Assembly: GCF_018603515.1 (NCBI RefSeq)
Contig: NZ_JACATN010000001.1
Span: forward strand, 372,001-436,000
DNA length: 64,000 nt
Direction of reading: 5' to 3'
Source of the DNA: Zobellia barbeyronii
GTDB lineage: Bacteria; Bacteroidota; Bacteroidia; Flavobacteriales; Flavobacteriaceae
The position numbers and the translations under genes were made by a program. This document shows, piece by piece, positions 36,291-45,051 of this stretch. Each line of letters begins with the position of its first letter. Positions within the stretch are counted from its first letter, which is position 1. The notes under the pieces were generated by a model. The model had not been told where the DNA came from and did not search any database. It saw only the letters and a program-made list of their open reading frames with translations.

Positions 36291-37607
36291 TTATATGAAA
36301 ATATCTAAAACAAGAACTCCAATAAGTCCCATAACACCAACGGTTGTTTCCATTACCGTCCATGTTTTTAAAGTATCCTTTACCGAAAGATTAAAATATT
36401 CTTTATAAAGCCAGAATCCACTATCATTAACATGGGACAGCATTAAACTTCCAGAACCAATAGCTAAAACCATTAGTTCCGGGCTAACATCTGTATTAGC
36501 AATTAAAGGCAGCACTATACCCGCGGCCGTAAGACCCGCAACCGTTGCAGAACCTACACACACTCTAATGACAGTGGCAATAAGCCAAGCCAATATTAAA
36601 GGTGAAACTGTAGAGCCTTTAAGCATATCTCCAATATAGTCACTTACACCGCTATCTATGAGCACTTGTTTTAAAGCGCCTGCCCCTGCTATAATAAGAA
36701 GTACCATAGTAATACCTGAAACGGCACTCGCTACGGAGTCCATTACATCTTTCATTTTCTTTCCCCTTGCCAATCCTAATGTATAAATGGCCACTAAAAC
36801 CGATATTAGCATAGCCATTACAGGATTCCCTAAAATATCCGTTGCTTTTCTAATAACATTTTCTTCAGGAAGCACCAATGCAATTACAGATGCAAGAGCA
36901 ATAAGAATAACCGGAAGTAAGGCCGTAAGAATACTAGTAGCCGTACTTGGCATTTCATCATCAGTTAAAATTTTTGGGTTCAAAAACTCCTTTAATGGTG
37001 TTGCTTCTACATTTTTAATGGAACGCGACAAAAGAGGCCCCGCAACAATGATGGCGGGTATAGCAACAAGAATACCATATAATAATGTTTTTCCAATATC
37101 AGCATTAAAAATAACAGCGATACCCGTAGGAGCCGGATGCGGAGGAAGGTAACCATGTGTTACCGAAAGGGATGCCAACATAGGTAAACCTACATAAATT
37201 AAAGGAAGCCTAGTAGCTGCGGCAACCGTAAATACCAATGGAATTAAAATAACAAAACCTACCGTATAGAACATAGGTATACCCACAATGAAACCCGTAA
37301 GAACTACTGCCCATTGAATATATTTCTTCCCGAATTTTTCAATCATTTGCGTAGTAATACGCTGTGCTGCTCCACTATCTGCTACAAGCTTACCCAGCAT
37401 TGCTCCAAGACCAAGAATTAGAATCAAATAACCCAAAGTATTACCTATACCCGACTGTATGGACTTTGTAACGGTTTCAAAATCCATTCCTTCCGCAACG
37501 CCTACCAATAGGGAGACAATGATAAAAGCGATGAAAGCATTAAGTTTAAAACGAGCTATTAAAATAAAAAGAATAAAAATTCCGGCAATAACAATGGCAA
37601 GTGGCAT
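36291..37607 (-). CDS. GntP-family gluconate:H+ symporter
   Basis: 438 residues, hydrophobic throughout with about 12 membrane segments. GntP signatures are visible: VAEGMDFETV, the GLGAMLGKL segment, GIPMFYTVGFVIL, GYLPPHPAPTG and SHVNDSGFWLYKEYF near the C-terminus. It takes up gluconate or a related sugar acid with protons. It is the first gene of an apparent minus-strand group with the SGNH hydrolase and the unknown secreted protein. No gluconokinase is nearby. Confidence 0.93.
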   Translation of the reverse strand: MPLAIVIAGIFILFILIARFKLNAFIAFIIVSLLVGVAEGMDFETVTKSIQSGIGNTLGYLILILGLGAMLGKLVADSGAAQRITTQMIEKFGKKYIQWAVVLTGFIVGIPMFYTVGFVILIPLVFTVAAATRLPLIYVGLPMLASLSVTHGYLPPHPAPTGIAVIFNADIGKTLLYGILVAIPAIIVAGPLLSRSIKNVEATPLKEFLNPKILTDDEMPSTATSILTALLPVILIALASVIALVLPEENVIRKATDILGNPVMAMLISVLVAIYTLGLARGKKMKDVMDSVASAVSGITMVLLIIAGAGALKQVLIDSGVSDYIGDMLKGSTVSPLILAWLIATVIRVCVGSATVAGLTAAGIVLPLIANTDVSPELMVLAIGSGSLMLSHVNDSGFWLYKEYFNLSVKDTLKTWTVMETTVGVMGLIGVLVLDIFI

Positions 37608-37791
37608 GGGCTAGGTTGGTGTTGAGACTTCTAAGATACTAAAATTGATGATAATTAAAAGTTATGAAGACACCTTCAAAACCCTCAAAAACAAAAACAA
37701 GAAAAAAGTTTAAATGACTTCTATACCTGGGCTAGTACTTTAACCAAAGTCGGCTCAAGAAATGACTTCCCAAACATTTTAAATGGTGGGG

Positions 37792-38847
37792 TTAGTCATA
37801 TCTCTTGTCGGAAACTTGATTATCGTTTTCATACACGCGTTCCTGCTTTAGCTTTCCGCTCTCGTGATAATATTTCCAAGTGCCTTCTCGTTGACCCTTT
37901 ATGCGTTGCCCTTCCAATGCCAGCTTTCCACTAGGATAGTATTCCTTGTAGATTCCATCGAGAATATCGTTCTTATATTCCTGCTCGACATATTTGTTAC
38001 CGTTGGAGTAGTTATAAGTAATATCAACACCCTGTAGATGACCATCAACATAAGGCGTATGTCTAATTTTCATGCCTTTTTCATTGAAGTTCTCTCTTGC
38101 TCCAATAGGACCTTTGGCGTTGTAGGTTACTGAAAGCGCCAATTTTCCGTTGTCATGGTATTTCTTTTCCATTACCTTGACACCGTTCTCGAAGACTTCT
38201 TCATTTTTTTTAAAACCGTTTTCGAAATATTCAGTGAGGGAATACGATTTGGGTCCGGAATAGACTTTTACAGATATTTTCTGGTCGCCCTTCGTTTTTT
38301 CCCAAGTCCCCGTAGGTTCATTGTTTTTATAATTTTCGGTGGTTATGGAAGTTACAGCTCCATTAGAATTCCGTGAGGTTTGCACCCATTTCCCTTCCTT
38401 TAAACCCTCGTTGTAGTTTTCCATTTGATAAACTCCGTGCTTATTCCTATATAGCCATTCCCCGTCCGGTTCACCATTTTTATAGGCATAAGTATTCAGT
38501 ACGCTACCATCTTGGGAATAAGTCTCCCCTTTTCCGTTACCAATGCCTTTAGCAAAAGTTGAGTAATACTCAAGCTTGCCAGAGCTATCATAACCTTCCC
38601 ATTTGCCATCGGGTTTTCCATCTATAAAGGTAGCCTCGCTATAAGCTCCCGAACTTTCGGAAATCTTAAATGTACCATTGAGCACCTTATCATCTTGGCC
38701 ATAATAAACGATTTCTTTACCAAATCTAGCCGTGCGTACGTATTCTATGGTGGGCACGCTTTTCTGTGCGATGGACGAAACGGTCACGGTCGTTACCAAA
38801 AATAAGGTCAAGATACTTTTAGAGAATTTTTTGATAGTATTTTTCAT
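37792..38847 (-). CDS. secreted MORN-repeat protein (YwqK-like)
   Basis: 351 residues with a signal peptide (to about residue 27, SIAQK). The mature part is about ten MORN-like repeats of some 23 residues, with patterns such as GKPDGKWEGYDSSGKL and NGEPDGEWLY. Databases call such proteins 'toxin-antitoxin YwqK family antitoxin', but an exported repeat protein is unlikely to be an antitoxin. It may bind other proteins or the cell envelope. It stands alone, with about 180-230 nt of non-coding DNA on either side in which I see nothing notable. Confidence 0.82.
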   Translation of the reverse strand: MKNTIKKFSKSILTLFLVTTVTVSSIAQKSVPTIEYVRTARFGKEIVYYGQDDKVLNGTFKISESSGAYSEATFIDGKPDGKWEGYDSSGKLEYYSTFAKGIGNGKGETYSQDGSVLNTYAYKNGEPDGEWLYRNKHGVYQMENYNEGLKEGKWVQTSRNSNGAVTSITTENYKNNEPTGTWEKTKGDQKISVKVYSGPKSYSLTEYFENGFKKNEEVFENGVKVMEKKYHDNGKLALSVTYNAKGPIGARENFNEKGMKIRHTPYVDGHLQGVDITYNYSNGNKYVEQEYKNDILDGIYKEYYPSGKLALEGQRIKGQREGTWKYYHESGKLKQERVYENDNQVSDKRYD

Positions 38848-39080
38848 GGCTTGATTGTTATTGATGTTTTACTAAGCTAGCTTTTGTACCAGACAAATAG
38901 CGAAAATATATAAACGTTGGTTGTTTTTTAATTTTTTAGCAAATTACATATTCTGAATCAAATTGGCTCCACTAAAAAATTCCGAAATATTAGATTATTG
39001 TTTCTAGATTATTGTAAAAGTAGCTCGGCAACAAAAAGCCGTGATTATAATTTTAGATGAAACATTCTAAGGGTAACACA

Positions 39081-39491
39081 TTATCCATTTTCTGAATAAT
39101 TTTTAGACAATTGCCTTAAAACGGTTACCGCTTTTTGAGCATCTTTATGATCAACAAAAATATGGTCATGATAATAGGCAGCAACTACGTTACAACTAAT
39201 ATTATTTTTTGCCAACTCTGAAGAAAATAGTGCAGTGAGCCCCACTCCTTCTAAAGAAGAATGTATTTCTAAGGTTATCCAAGAAGCAACATATTCATAT
39301 GGAAGGCGTAAAGCATCAGCTTTTTGTTTTGCTATTATAACAGTTGTTCCCTCCTGTTCTTTGAACTCACAAAGGGTATCAGCTCTAGAAATTTGGTTTG
39401 CATCCGTCAAGGTTATAAATACATATTCACCTTCATTTAATTTGGGGGTCATACCCTTTATCATTTCCGCTAAGTTCTTCTCTCCTGCCAT
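39081..39491 (-). CDS. ACT-domain protein
   Basis: 136 residues without signal or membrane segments. It matches small proteins with tandem ACT-like folds: an N-terminal domain with TLTDANQISRADTLCE, and a C-terminal ACT domain with HSSLEGVGLTALFSSELAKNNISC. ACT domains bind amino acids. No catalytic partner is adjacent, so it is probably a stand-alone regulator of amino-acid metabolism. Confidence 0.75.
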   Translation of the reverse strand: MAGEKNLAEMIKGMTPKLNEGEYVFITLTDANQISRADTLCEFKEQEGTTVIIAKQKADALRLPYEYVASWITLEIHSSLEGVGLTALFSSELAKNNISCNVVAAYYHDHIFVDHKDAQKAVTVLRQLSKNYSENG

Positions 39492-39648
39492 TTTGCTTTA
39501 ATTTAATACCATCCACTATTTAAAAATCCTTTCTCACGAAATTATCTTCCTATAAAATGAACTCTAAAAATACGGTGCTTTAAACTCTTGAACAAGATTA
39601 AAAACCTCTAACTAGATGGTCATAAAAGAAATATCCTAGATAGAATCA

Positions 39649-39682
39649 AAAAAGAGAAGACTCTAGCGAGTCTTCTCTTTTT
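39649..39682 (-). terminator. terminator after the pirin gene
   Basis: Perfect 15-bp stem (39649-39663 with 39668-39682), TAGC loop, ending in A/T runs on both sides, 22 nt past the pirin stop codon. It can work in both directions. Confidence 0.9.
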
Positions 39683-39704
39683 AAATTACAACTAGTACAA
39701 ATTA

Positions 39705-40583
39705 TTAGTTCTCTAAATATCCAAATTTGCCATTATTAAAATCTTGAAAAGCTTTCATCAACTCTTCTTTAGTATTCATAACAAATGGACCGTGAGCGGC
39801 AATAGGCTCATTTAGAGGTTCACCACTTAAAACCAGCACCAAAGCATCTTCCGAAGCTTCTACGGTAAAGTTTTCTCCATCATTTGCCATCAAAACCAAA
39901 TGATCCGTAGGTACATTGTCATTTCCGTTTACCGTAATACTGCCTTCAATCACCAATACCACAGTATTGTAATTTTTAGGAAACGAAAAATCTGCTTTAC
40001 CTCCTTTTTTCAATCTGGCATTCAGCATGTTTATTCTAGTGAAAGTAGTTGCCGCTCCTTTCACTCCCTTATATTCACCGGCTATTACTTCAACCTCTCC
40101 ACTGTTATCAGAAAGCTCATATCGGCTTAAATCTTCTTTTTTGATTGCCTGGTATTTTGGCGTGCTCATTTTGTCTTTTTTAGGCAAGTTTACCCAAAGC
40201 TGCACCATTTGAAAATCACCTCCAGTTTTTGCCCATTCTTCCTCGTGATATTCTTTATGTAACACCCCGATTGCGGCCGTCATCCATTGGACATCGCCTT
40301 CGCCAATTACACCTCCACCGCCACTGCTATCATGGTGTGCGACTTTACCCTTGTATGCTATAGTAACGGTTTCAAAACCTCTATGCGGATGCACATCTAC
40401 CCCTCTAGGATTATCCGTTGCCGAAAAGTGAAATTTTGAATTATAATCCATCATGATAAATGGATTCATGCGCTCCATTTCTAATCTGAAACCGCTAGGA
40501 ATGAAATTATGTACTCTAAAACCATCACCAACAAAATGTGGTTCTCTAGGTCTTGCCACTAATTCTACTGTTCTTGTTTTCAT
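39705..40583 (-). CDS. pirin-family protein
   Basis: 292 residues, a bicupin. The N-terminal cupin carries the pirin metal ligands His65 and His67 (DVHPHRGFE), His109 and Glu111 (LHKEYH). The C-terminal domain has DDGENF-type turns near LVLSGEPLNEPIAAHGPFVMN, the usual end of the family. Some pirins have quercetin 2,3-dioxygenase activity; others regulate. The Crp/Fnr regulator gene lies 68 nt upstream on the same strand and may control it. Confidence 0.92.
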   Translation of the reverse strand: MKTRTVELVARPREPHFVGDGFRVHNFIPSGFRLEMERMNPFIMMDYNSKFHFSATDNPRGVDVHPHRGFETVTIAYKGKVAHHDSSGGGGVIGEGDVQWMTAAIGVLHKEYHEEEWAKTGGDFQMVQLWVNLPKKDKMSTPKYQAIKKEDLSRYELSDNSGEVEVIAGEYKGVKGAATTFTRINMLNARLKKGGKADFSFPKNYNTVVLVIEGSITVNGNDNVPTDHLVLMANDGENFTVEASEDALVLVLSGEPLNEPIAAHGPFVMNTKEELMKAFQDFNNGKFGYLEN

Positions 40584-40651
40584 GTCTTTAAGATTTTATA
40601 CCACAAATATATTGTGATGACCCAACCCGTGCATTGATGTATGATAAGAAC

Positions 40652-41245
40652 CTATTTCTTGAAGTTTTTCTGTGCAAGAGCCTTCCTGACCCTACTCAAA
40701 CTTTCTGGGGTAATGCCCAAATAAGATGCTACCATAGTTTGTGGTACACGCAAAAGAATATCTGGATACATCTCCACAAACTGCAAATACCGTTCTTCTG
40801 CAGATGCACTCAGGAGCCAGTTTACCCGTTTCTGCAAATGTCTAATATGGTTGTGCAGCAATCTAGTATTGAAGTCTGTGAATGAGGGAACTTTCTTAGA
40901 CAGTAGTTGAATAAAATTTTCATCCATTAAAACTACCTCACTATCTTCTAAAGTTTGTATATAATATACTGAAGGTTCATTGAAATAGCTGCTTTCACGG
41001 TCTGTTACGAACCAGTTTTCCGGAGCAAAAGCAATTACGTGCTCTTTTCCTTTAGTATCTATTGAATATTGCCTGAGCAAACCTTTCTCTACAAAAAAAG
41101 TATGCTTACAACGTTCGTCTTTACGTAACAGAAATGTGTCTTTTTTGACCGTTTTAGTCGTGCAATTATCCAGTATTGCAACAACTTCGTTCTCATTAAC
41201 ATTAAGATTTGTTGTCAAAAATCTTTTAAAGGTAGTACTGTTCAT
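40652..41245 (-). CDS. Crp/Fnr-family transcription regulator
   Basis: 197 residues. N-terminal cyclic-nucleotide-binding-like domain (about 20-115, with LLRKDERCKHTFFVEKGLLR) and a C-terminal helix-turn-helix with VPQTMVASYLGITPESLSRVRKAL. It lacks the Fe-S cysteines of Fnr and the cAMP-contact set is not evident. Bacteroidota have many such regulators; the ligand is unknown. Its gene precedes pirin on the same strand by 68 nt, suggesting local control. Confidence 0.87.
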   Translation of the reverse strand: MNSTTFKRFLTTNLNVNENEVVAILDNCTTKTVKKDTFLLRKDERCKHTFFVEKGLLRQYSIDTKGKEHVIAFAPENWFVTDRESSYFNEPSVYYIQTLEDSEVVLMDENFIQLLSKKVPSFTDFNTRLLHNHIRHLQKRVNWLLSASAEERYLQFVEMYPDILLRVPQTMVASYLGITPESLSRVRKALAQKNFKK

Positions 41246-41311
41246 CCTCTTTATTTACTTCTAATCTTTAAAGCTAAAGGAATATGAACAAATTATGGCT
41301 CAAATTTAATT

Positions 41312-42463
41312 TTATGCCAAGCTAAGATTAGCTTTTTGGGGATTTCCCAGAGGGATAGTAAACTTAAAATCACTACCCTTATCCAAAGTGCTTTCTGCCC
41401 AAATGTCTCCTCCTAGTTTCTCTACAAACTCTTTGCAGAGCACCAACCCAAAACCAGAACCCTTTTCACTTGCCGTACCAACACGGGCCATATTGGTGTT
41501 TACACAAAATAATTTGTCGCAGATATCCGGACTCATACCCACACCATTATCGGAAACAGTTATTTCCAAATGAGTTTCATTCTGCGTTGTTGAAACATTG
41601 ATATTTCCTCCCGGCTTAGTAAACTTAATAGAGTTTGAGACAAGATTACGGATTATCGTTTTTATAATTTTATGGTCAGAACGTACTTGAATAGCATCGC
41701 TTTCTACATAGTTCAGCTCTATGTTTTTAGTGCTTGCAATTGCTTTTGACAATTCTAACGTTTGGCTCACCACCTTATTAATATCCACAATTTCCGACTT
41801 AAAATCTATTTGACCTGTTTGAGATTTTGACCAATTCAAAAGATTATCGAGTAAAGTAAGGGTGTTTTGAGTGGTTCTATTAATCAATTCTAAATATTCC
41901 TCAGATTGCTCAACATCATTTCTTTTAACCGAATCGCTTAACAAATCTGATAATAGGGTGACATTATTAAACGGACTTCTTAGGTCATGAGCAATTATGG
42001 ACAGTAACCTGTCTTTAGTAGCAAGCACTTCTTTTAATTTAGTCTCACTTTCATGTAAAGCTTCTTCCGCTTTTTTCTTATCCGTAATGTCACGTACCAC
42101 ACAGATAAGAAATTTATTTCCGTTTTCATCAATAAAACGTGATTTCCGAGTCGATAAAATATGTGTCTCACCTCCTCTTACTGTCATCTCTTCTTCGTTG
42201 ATTTTTTCTACACCATCTGCTAAGACTTGCCAATCTATCTTAAGAAAAGATTCCCTTTCTTCTGGCGTAACTTCCTCCGCAAGGGTTTTACCTAACATCT
42301 CTTCACGCGGGAGCCCCATCATTTTACAAAAAGCATCGTTAACCAATACCATTTTGCTTTCTGCATCCTTTACAAACACAGAATCGCCCATGTTATTAAG
42401 AACAGTTTGGGTGTAAAAATTATCTTTGTCTAAATGATTATTCGGGCTAGTTTGTAGGCTCAT
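41312..42463 (-). CDS. cytoplasmic PAS-domain histidine kinase
   Basis: 383 residues from the ATG at 42463; an ATG at 42508 would add 15 residues. No membrane segment. A PAS domain with C-terminal PAC (about 15-135; MGDSVFVKDAESKMVLVN, then LICVVRDITDKKKAEE) precedes the H-box LSIIAHDLRSPFNNV, the N-box NLVSNSIKFT and G boxes DNGVGM and GSGFGLVLC. All catalytic boxes are present. No response regulator is adjacent, so it is an orphan kinase that likely senses a small molecule or redox state through PAS. Confidence 0.88.
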   Translation of the reverse strand: MSLQTSPNNHLDKDNFYTQTVLNNMGDSVFVKDAESKMVLVNDAFCKMMGLPREEMLGKTLAEEVTPEERESFLKIDWQVLADGVEKINEEEMTVRGGETHILSTRKSRFIDENGNKFLICVVRDITDKKKAEEALHESETKLKEVLATKDRLLSIIAHDLRSPFNNVTLLSDLLSDSVKRNDVEQSEEYLELINRTTQNTLTLLDNLLNWSKSQTGQIDFKSEIVDINKVVSQTLELSKAIASTKNIELNYVESDAIQVRSDHKIIKTIIRNLVSNSIKFTKPGGNINVSTTQNETHLEITVSDNGVGMSPDICDKLFCVNTNMARVGTASEKGSGFGLVLCKEFVEKLGGDIWAESTLDKGSDFKFTIPLGNPQKANLSLA

Positions 42464-42548
42464 TTTAGGTTTTATGGTTGTAAAAATTAAAATCGGGGAC
42501 AAAGCCATTATACACTACTTCAAAAACAGCTCTAAGTCTATATCATCT

Positions 42549-42570
42549 ATTTCTATGGGGGAATAGAAAT
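42549..42570. promoter_or_regulatory. 8-bp inverted repeat upstream of the PAS kinase
   Basis: ATTTCTAT, six bases, ATAGAAAT (42549-42556 and 42563-42570). It lies in the 286-nt gap between the kinase and DUF3037 genes, 86 nt upstream of the kinase start. It could be an operator or a weak hairpin; nothing else stands out in this gap. Confidence 0.3.
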
Positions 42571-42749
42571 CTACAAATCGATATATAGCACTCCTTAAAT
42601 TTAGTCTTTATTTTGGACAAAGGATGTAAAAGGCTTACATTTTCGTACTACAGAGGTTTTAAAATTTAACAATACTATTTATATAAACCGAAGTAAAGGA
42701 CTACTTGCTTTTAGCGTTTAAAGAAGAAAATATTAAAACACCACCTACT

Positions 42750-43133
42750 CTAAAGCACATGTTTTTTAAAGAGGCTATCCAATTCTTTCTGAGGGTCAAG
42801 ACATAGACCTGGATGCGGTTTTGAGCTTTGTATAATTGTACTTCTAGACGCTGTAAGCCAACGAAACCTTGATGGTAAATCTAGTTTTCCAATAGCTCCA
42901 CTTTTTGATTCACCTTCACAAACCAATTCCCAAGCTTTTAAATACGCCTCAATAGCTTCTGCATCTACCTCAGATGCAAATGCCTTAATACGTGCCCGGT
43001 CTATTGTGAATCTCATTTTCAGAAATTTTTTCCTTTTTGAGAATACGATAGCACCTACGTTTATAAACTCTTCGCGCTCAACTCTTGGCACCAGCCTAAT
43101 AATGGCAAATTCATAAGTAACTCTATCTTGCAT
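42750..43133 (-). CDS. DUF3037 protein paired with a HipA-like kinase
   Basis: 127 residues. It starts with TYEFAIIRLVPRVEREEFINVGAIVF, the DUF3037 signature, and ends in SKPHPGLCLDP. No enzyme is known for this family. It overlaps the end of the HipA-like kinase gene by 11 nt, and the two families are commonly found together, which suggests that they work as a unit, possibly kinase and partner. Confidence 0.85.
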   Translation of the reverse strand: MQDRVTYEFAIIRLVPRVEREEFINVGAIVFSKRKKFLKMRFTIDRARIKAFASEVDAEAIEAYLKAWELVCEGESKSGAIGKLDLPSRFRWLTASRSTIIQSSKPHPGLCLDPQKELDSLFKKHVL

Positions 43134-43902
43134 CCTGCGCCTCTTTAACCAATACCTCTAATTTTTCCAACCGGGTATTTAAAAATTCTTTATAGGCTGC
43201 ACGCATCTCTTCTGGCGATAATGGATCAGAATCACTCAAAAGCCAATCTTCAGGTATTTTAGATACGATTTCTGCAATGGTATTTTTATCTATTTGAGCT
43301 CTAATTTCTTCTTCAGCCTTTGGCAACTCAGTAGCACGTTCCAAAAGCACATGGTCTTTAATAGCCGGAAAAGTTCTTTCTAAATGAGTTTGCCAAGTTT
43401 CCCAATTATGATGAAAATAGAAACTAGACCCATGATCAATTAGCCAAAGTTCTTTATGCCAATTAAGTAGATTGGTATTCTTTGCTGTGCGGTCTATATT
43501 ACTAATCATACTATCTAGAAGAACCACTTTTGAAGCTGATAAAGGGTCTGCGATAGAAACCAACGGATCATAAATAATAGATCCTGACAGAAAATGTAAC
43601 CCTAGGTTCAGACCAACACTAAATTTCAGTAAATCTTGAATTTCTTCGTCAGGTTCCGTCTTACTAAAACTATCGTCTAAATTCATAAAAACGATTTCGG
43701 GCACATTAAGACCTATTGCACGGGCAAGTTCTGCGCCCATAAGTTCTGCAATCAAAGCTTTTTTACCTTGCCCTGCCCCTCTAAACTTTATAACGTACAA
43801 AAATTCATCATCTGCCTTTACCAGACCGGGAAGCGAACCTCCTTCGCGCAAAGGTTTGATATATTGAACCACGTCTACCGTTCGAATTTCAATTGCATTC
43901 AT
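43123..43902 (-). CDS. HipA-like kinase
   Basis: 259 residues, about 60% of the length of E. coli HipA and lacking its N-terminal subdomain. Kinase features are intact: the ATP-binding Lys39 (YVIKFRG), the catalytic Asp137 with a following Asn (NIDRTAKNTN) and the metal-binding Asp156 (LIDHGSSF). HipA phosphorylates glutamyl-tRNA synthetase; the target here is unknown. No HipB-like helix-turn-helix antitoxin is adjacent; instead the partner gene encodes DUF3037, overlapping by 11 nt. Confidence 0.85.
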   Translation of the reverse strand: MNAIEIRTVDVVQYIKPLREGGSLPGLVKADDEFLYVIKFRGAGQGKKALIAELMGAELARAIGLNVPEIVFMNLDDSFSKTEPDEEIQDLLKFSVGLNLGLHFLSGSIIYDPLVSIADPLSASKVVLLDSMISNIDRTAKNTNLLNWHKELWLIDHGSSFYFHHNWETWQTHLERTFPAIKDHVLLERATELPKAEEEIRAQIDKNTIAEIVSKIPEDWLLSDSDPLSPEEMRAAYKEFLNTRLEKLEVLVKEAQDAR

Positions 43903-43979
43903 GATTGCTAAGGTAGTGAAAGTTGTATTTTACTATCAAGTACTATTCTAGATAAATTTATCTAGTAATCATACAAAAA

Positions 43980-44007
43980 GCAAGAGCCTCTTTTCAGAGG
44001 CTCTTGC
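43980..44007 (-). terminator. terminator after the alpha/beta hydrolase gene
   Basis: Perfect 11-bp stem (43980-43990 with 43997-44007), 6-nt loop, followed on the minus strand by a T run. It is 20 nt past the hydrolase stop codon. Confidence 0.88.
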
Positions 44008-44027
44008 AATTCAAATTGAATGTTTAA

Positions 44028-44999
44028 TTATTTCCCAACCTTCCTCATAAAACTTCTTATTTTAGGGATAATCTTATCCCCATCTTCCTCTAAAGCAAAA
44101 TGACCGGTATCATAAATATTATAGTCAATATTTTTTACGTCTTTTTTAAAGGCAACCGCACCACTCTCAGGAAAGAAGGCATCGTTTTTTCCCCAAACGA
44201 TTAGTAAAGGGGGCTGATTGTCTCTTAAATATTGCTGCCATTTTGAATATAGTTTTACATTATTCTGATAGTCATAAAACAAATCTAATTGGACCGCATG
44301 GGCATTAGGTCTTGACATTCTTAAATAATCCAGATGCCAAGTATCAGGATTAATATTTTCCGGATTTCGGGTTCCGTGCGTATATTGCCACTCAAGACCC
44401 TCTAACGTAAAAGAGGGCAACAGGGCTTCCTCACTCTGTTTGTTTCTATTTGCCCAAAATGCCTTAGTATCTTTCCATGCAGCTCCCAATCCTTCTTCGT
44501 AAGCATTACCATTTTGATTAATAATGGCGGTAATCCTTTCCGGGTGGGCCGTGGCTATTCTAAAGCCAATAGGAGCCCCATAATCCTGCATCATTAATGC
44601 ATAAGACTTAATTTCCTTCTTCTCTAGAAAAGCATCTATTGTTGCTGCAAGATTATCAAAAGTATATGCAAAGGCACTGGCATCGGGGAAATCACTATTA
44701 CCAAATCCTGGATAATCTGGTGCTATTAAATGAAACTCGTCTGATAATTGATTTAAAACCTTTCTATATTGATGTGAAGAAGTTGGAAAACCATGAAGCA
44801 AAACTATTGTCTGGTTTTGAGGATCACCTGCTTCCCTATATGCTATGTTTACTCCGTTAACTTCAAGAGTCCGATATTTAATAGTGTTCATATTTTCTTT
44901 GTTTTTAAAATTTTTATTTGATATTTCTATATCAGGGGGTGTTGCTCCAGACATGAATAGAGGTACAATAGCCAAAGCGTAAAGAATTAAATTTTTCAT
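44028..44999 (-). CDS. exported alpha/beta hydrolase with Asp nucleophile (dehalogenase/epoxide hydrolase type)
   Basis: 323 residues with a signal peptide (to about 19). Oxyanion-hole motif LLHGFPTSS, then the nucleophile elbow MQDYGAPIG with Asp139 rather than Ser, and a late His in DTGHFALEE. The Asp nucleophile places it with haloalkane dehalogenases, fluoroacetate dehalogenases and epoxide hydrolases, not with lipases. Substrate is not known. It is 52 nt downstream of the tetR gene, and a palindrome that also occurs upstream of tetR lies 16 nt before its start, so it is very probably repressed by that TetR protein. Confidence 0.87.
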   Translation of the reverse strand: MKNLILYALAIVPLFMSGATPPDIEISNKNFKNKENMNTIKYRTLEVNGVNIAYREAGDPQNQTIVLLHGFPTSSHQYRKVLNQLSDEFHLIAPDYPGFGNSDFPDASAFAYTFDNLAATIDAFLEKKEIKSYALMMQDYGAPIGFRIATAHPERITAIINQNGNAYEEGLGAAWKDTKAFWANRNKQSEEALLPSFTLEGLEWQYTHGTRNPENINPDTWHLDYLRMSRPNAHAVQLDLFYDYQNNVKLYSKWQQYLRDNQPPLLIVWGKNDAFFPESGAVAFKKDVKNIDYNIYDTGHFALEEDGDKIIPKIRSFMRKVGK

Positions 45000-45015
45000 A
45001 GTTCAAAATTGTTTA

Positions 45016-45033
45016 TTACCGAATGTTCGGTAA
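45016..45033. promoter_or_regulatory. TetR operator upstream of the hydrolase gene
   Basis: TTACCGAA-TG-TTCGGTAA, perfect 8-bp arms. It lies 16 nt upstream of the hydrolase start codon, where bound repressor would block transcription or elongation. A near copy lies in front of tetR. Confidence 0.8.
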
Positions 45034-45051
45034 AATCATTTAATAAATTTT

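Noticed and set aside
37792-38847. YwqK 'antitoxin' of a toxin-antitoxin pair
   Set aside because: The protein has a signal peptide and MORN repeats and no toxin gene is adjacent; the database-style name is not supported.
42750-43133. DUF3037 gene as a HipB-type antitoxin
   Set aside because: It has no helix-turn-helix pattern, so it is not a HipB homologue, although it may still be a functional partner.
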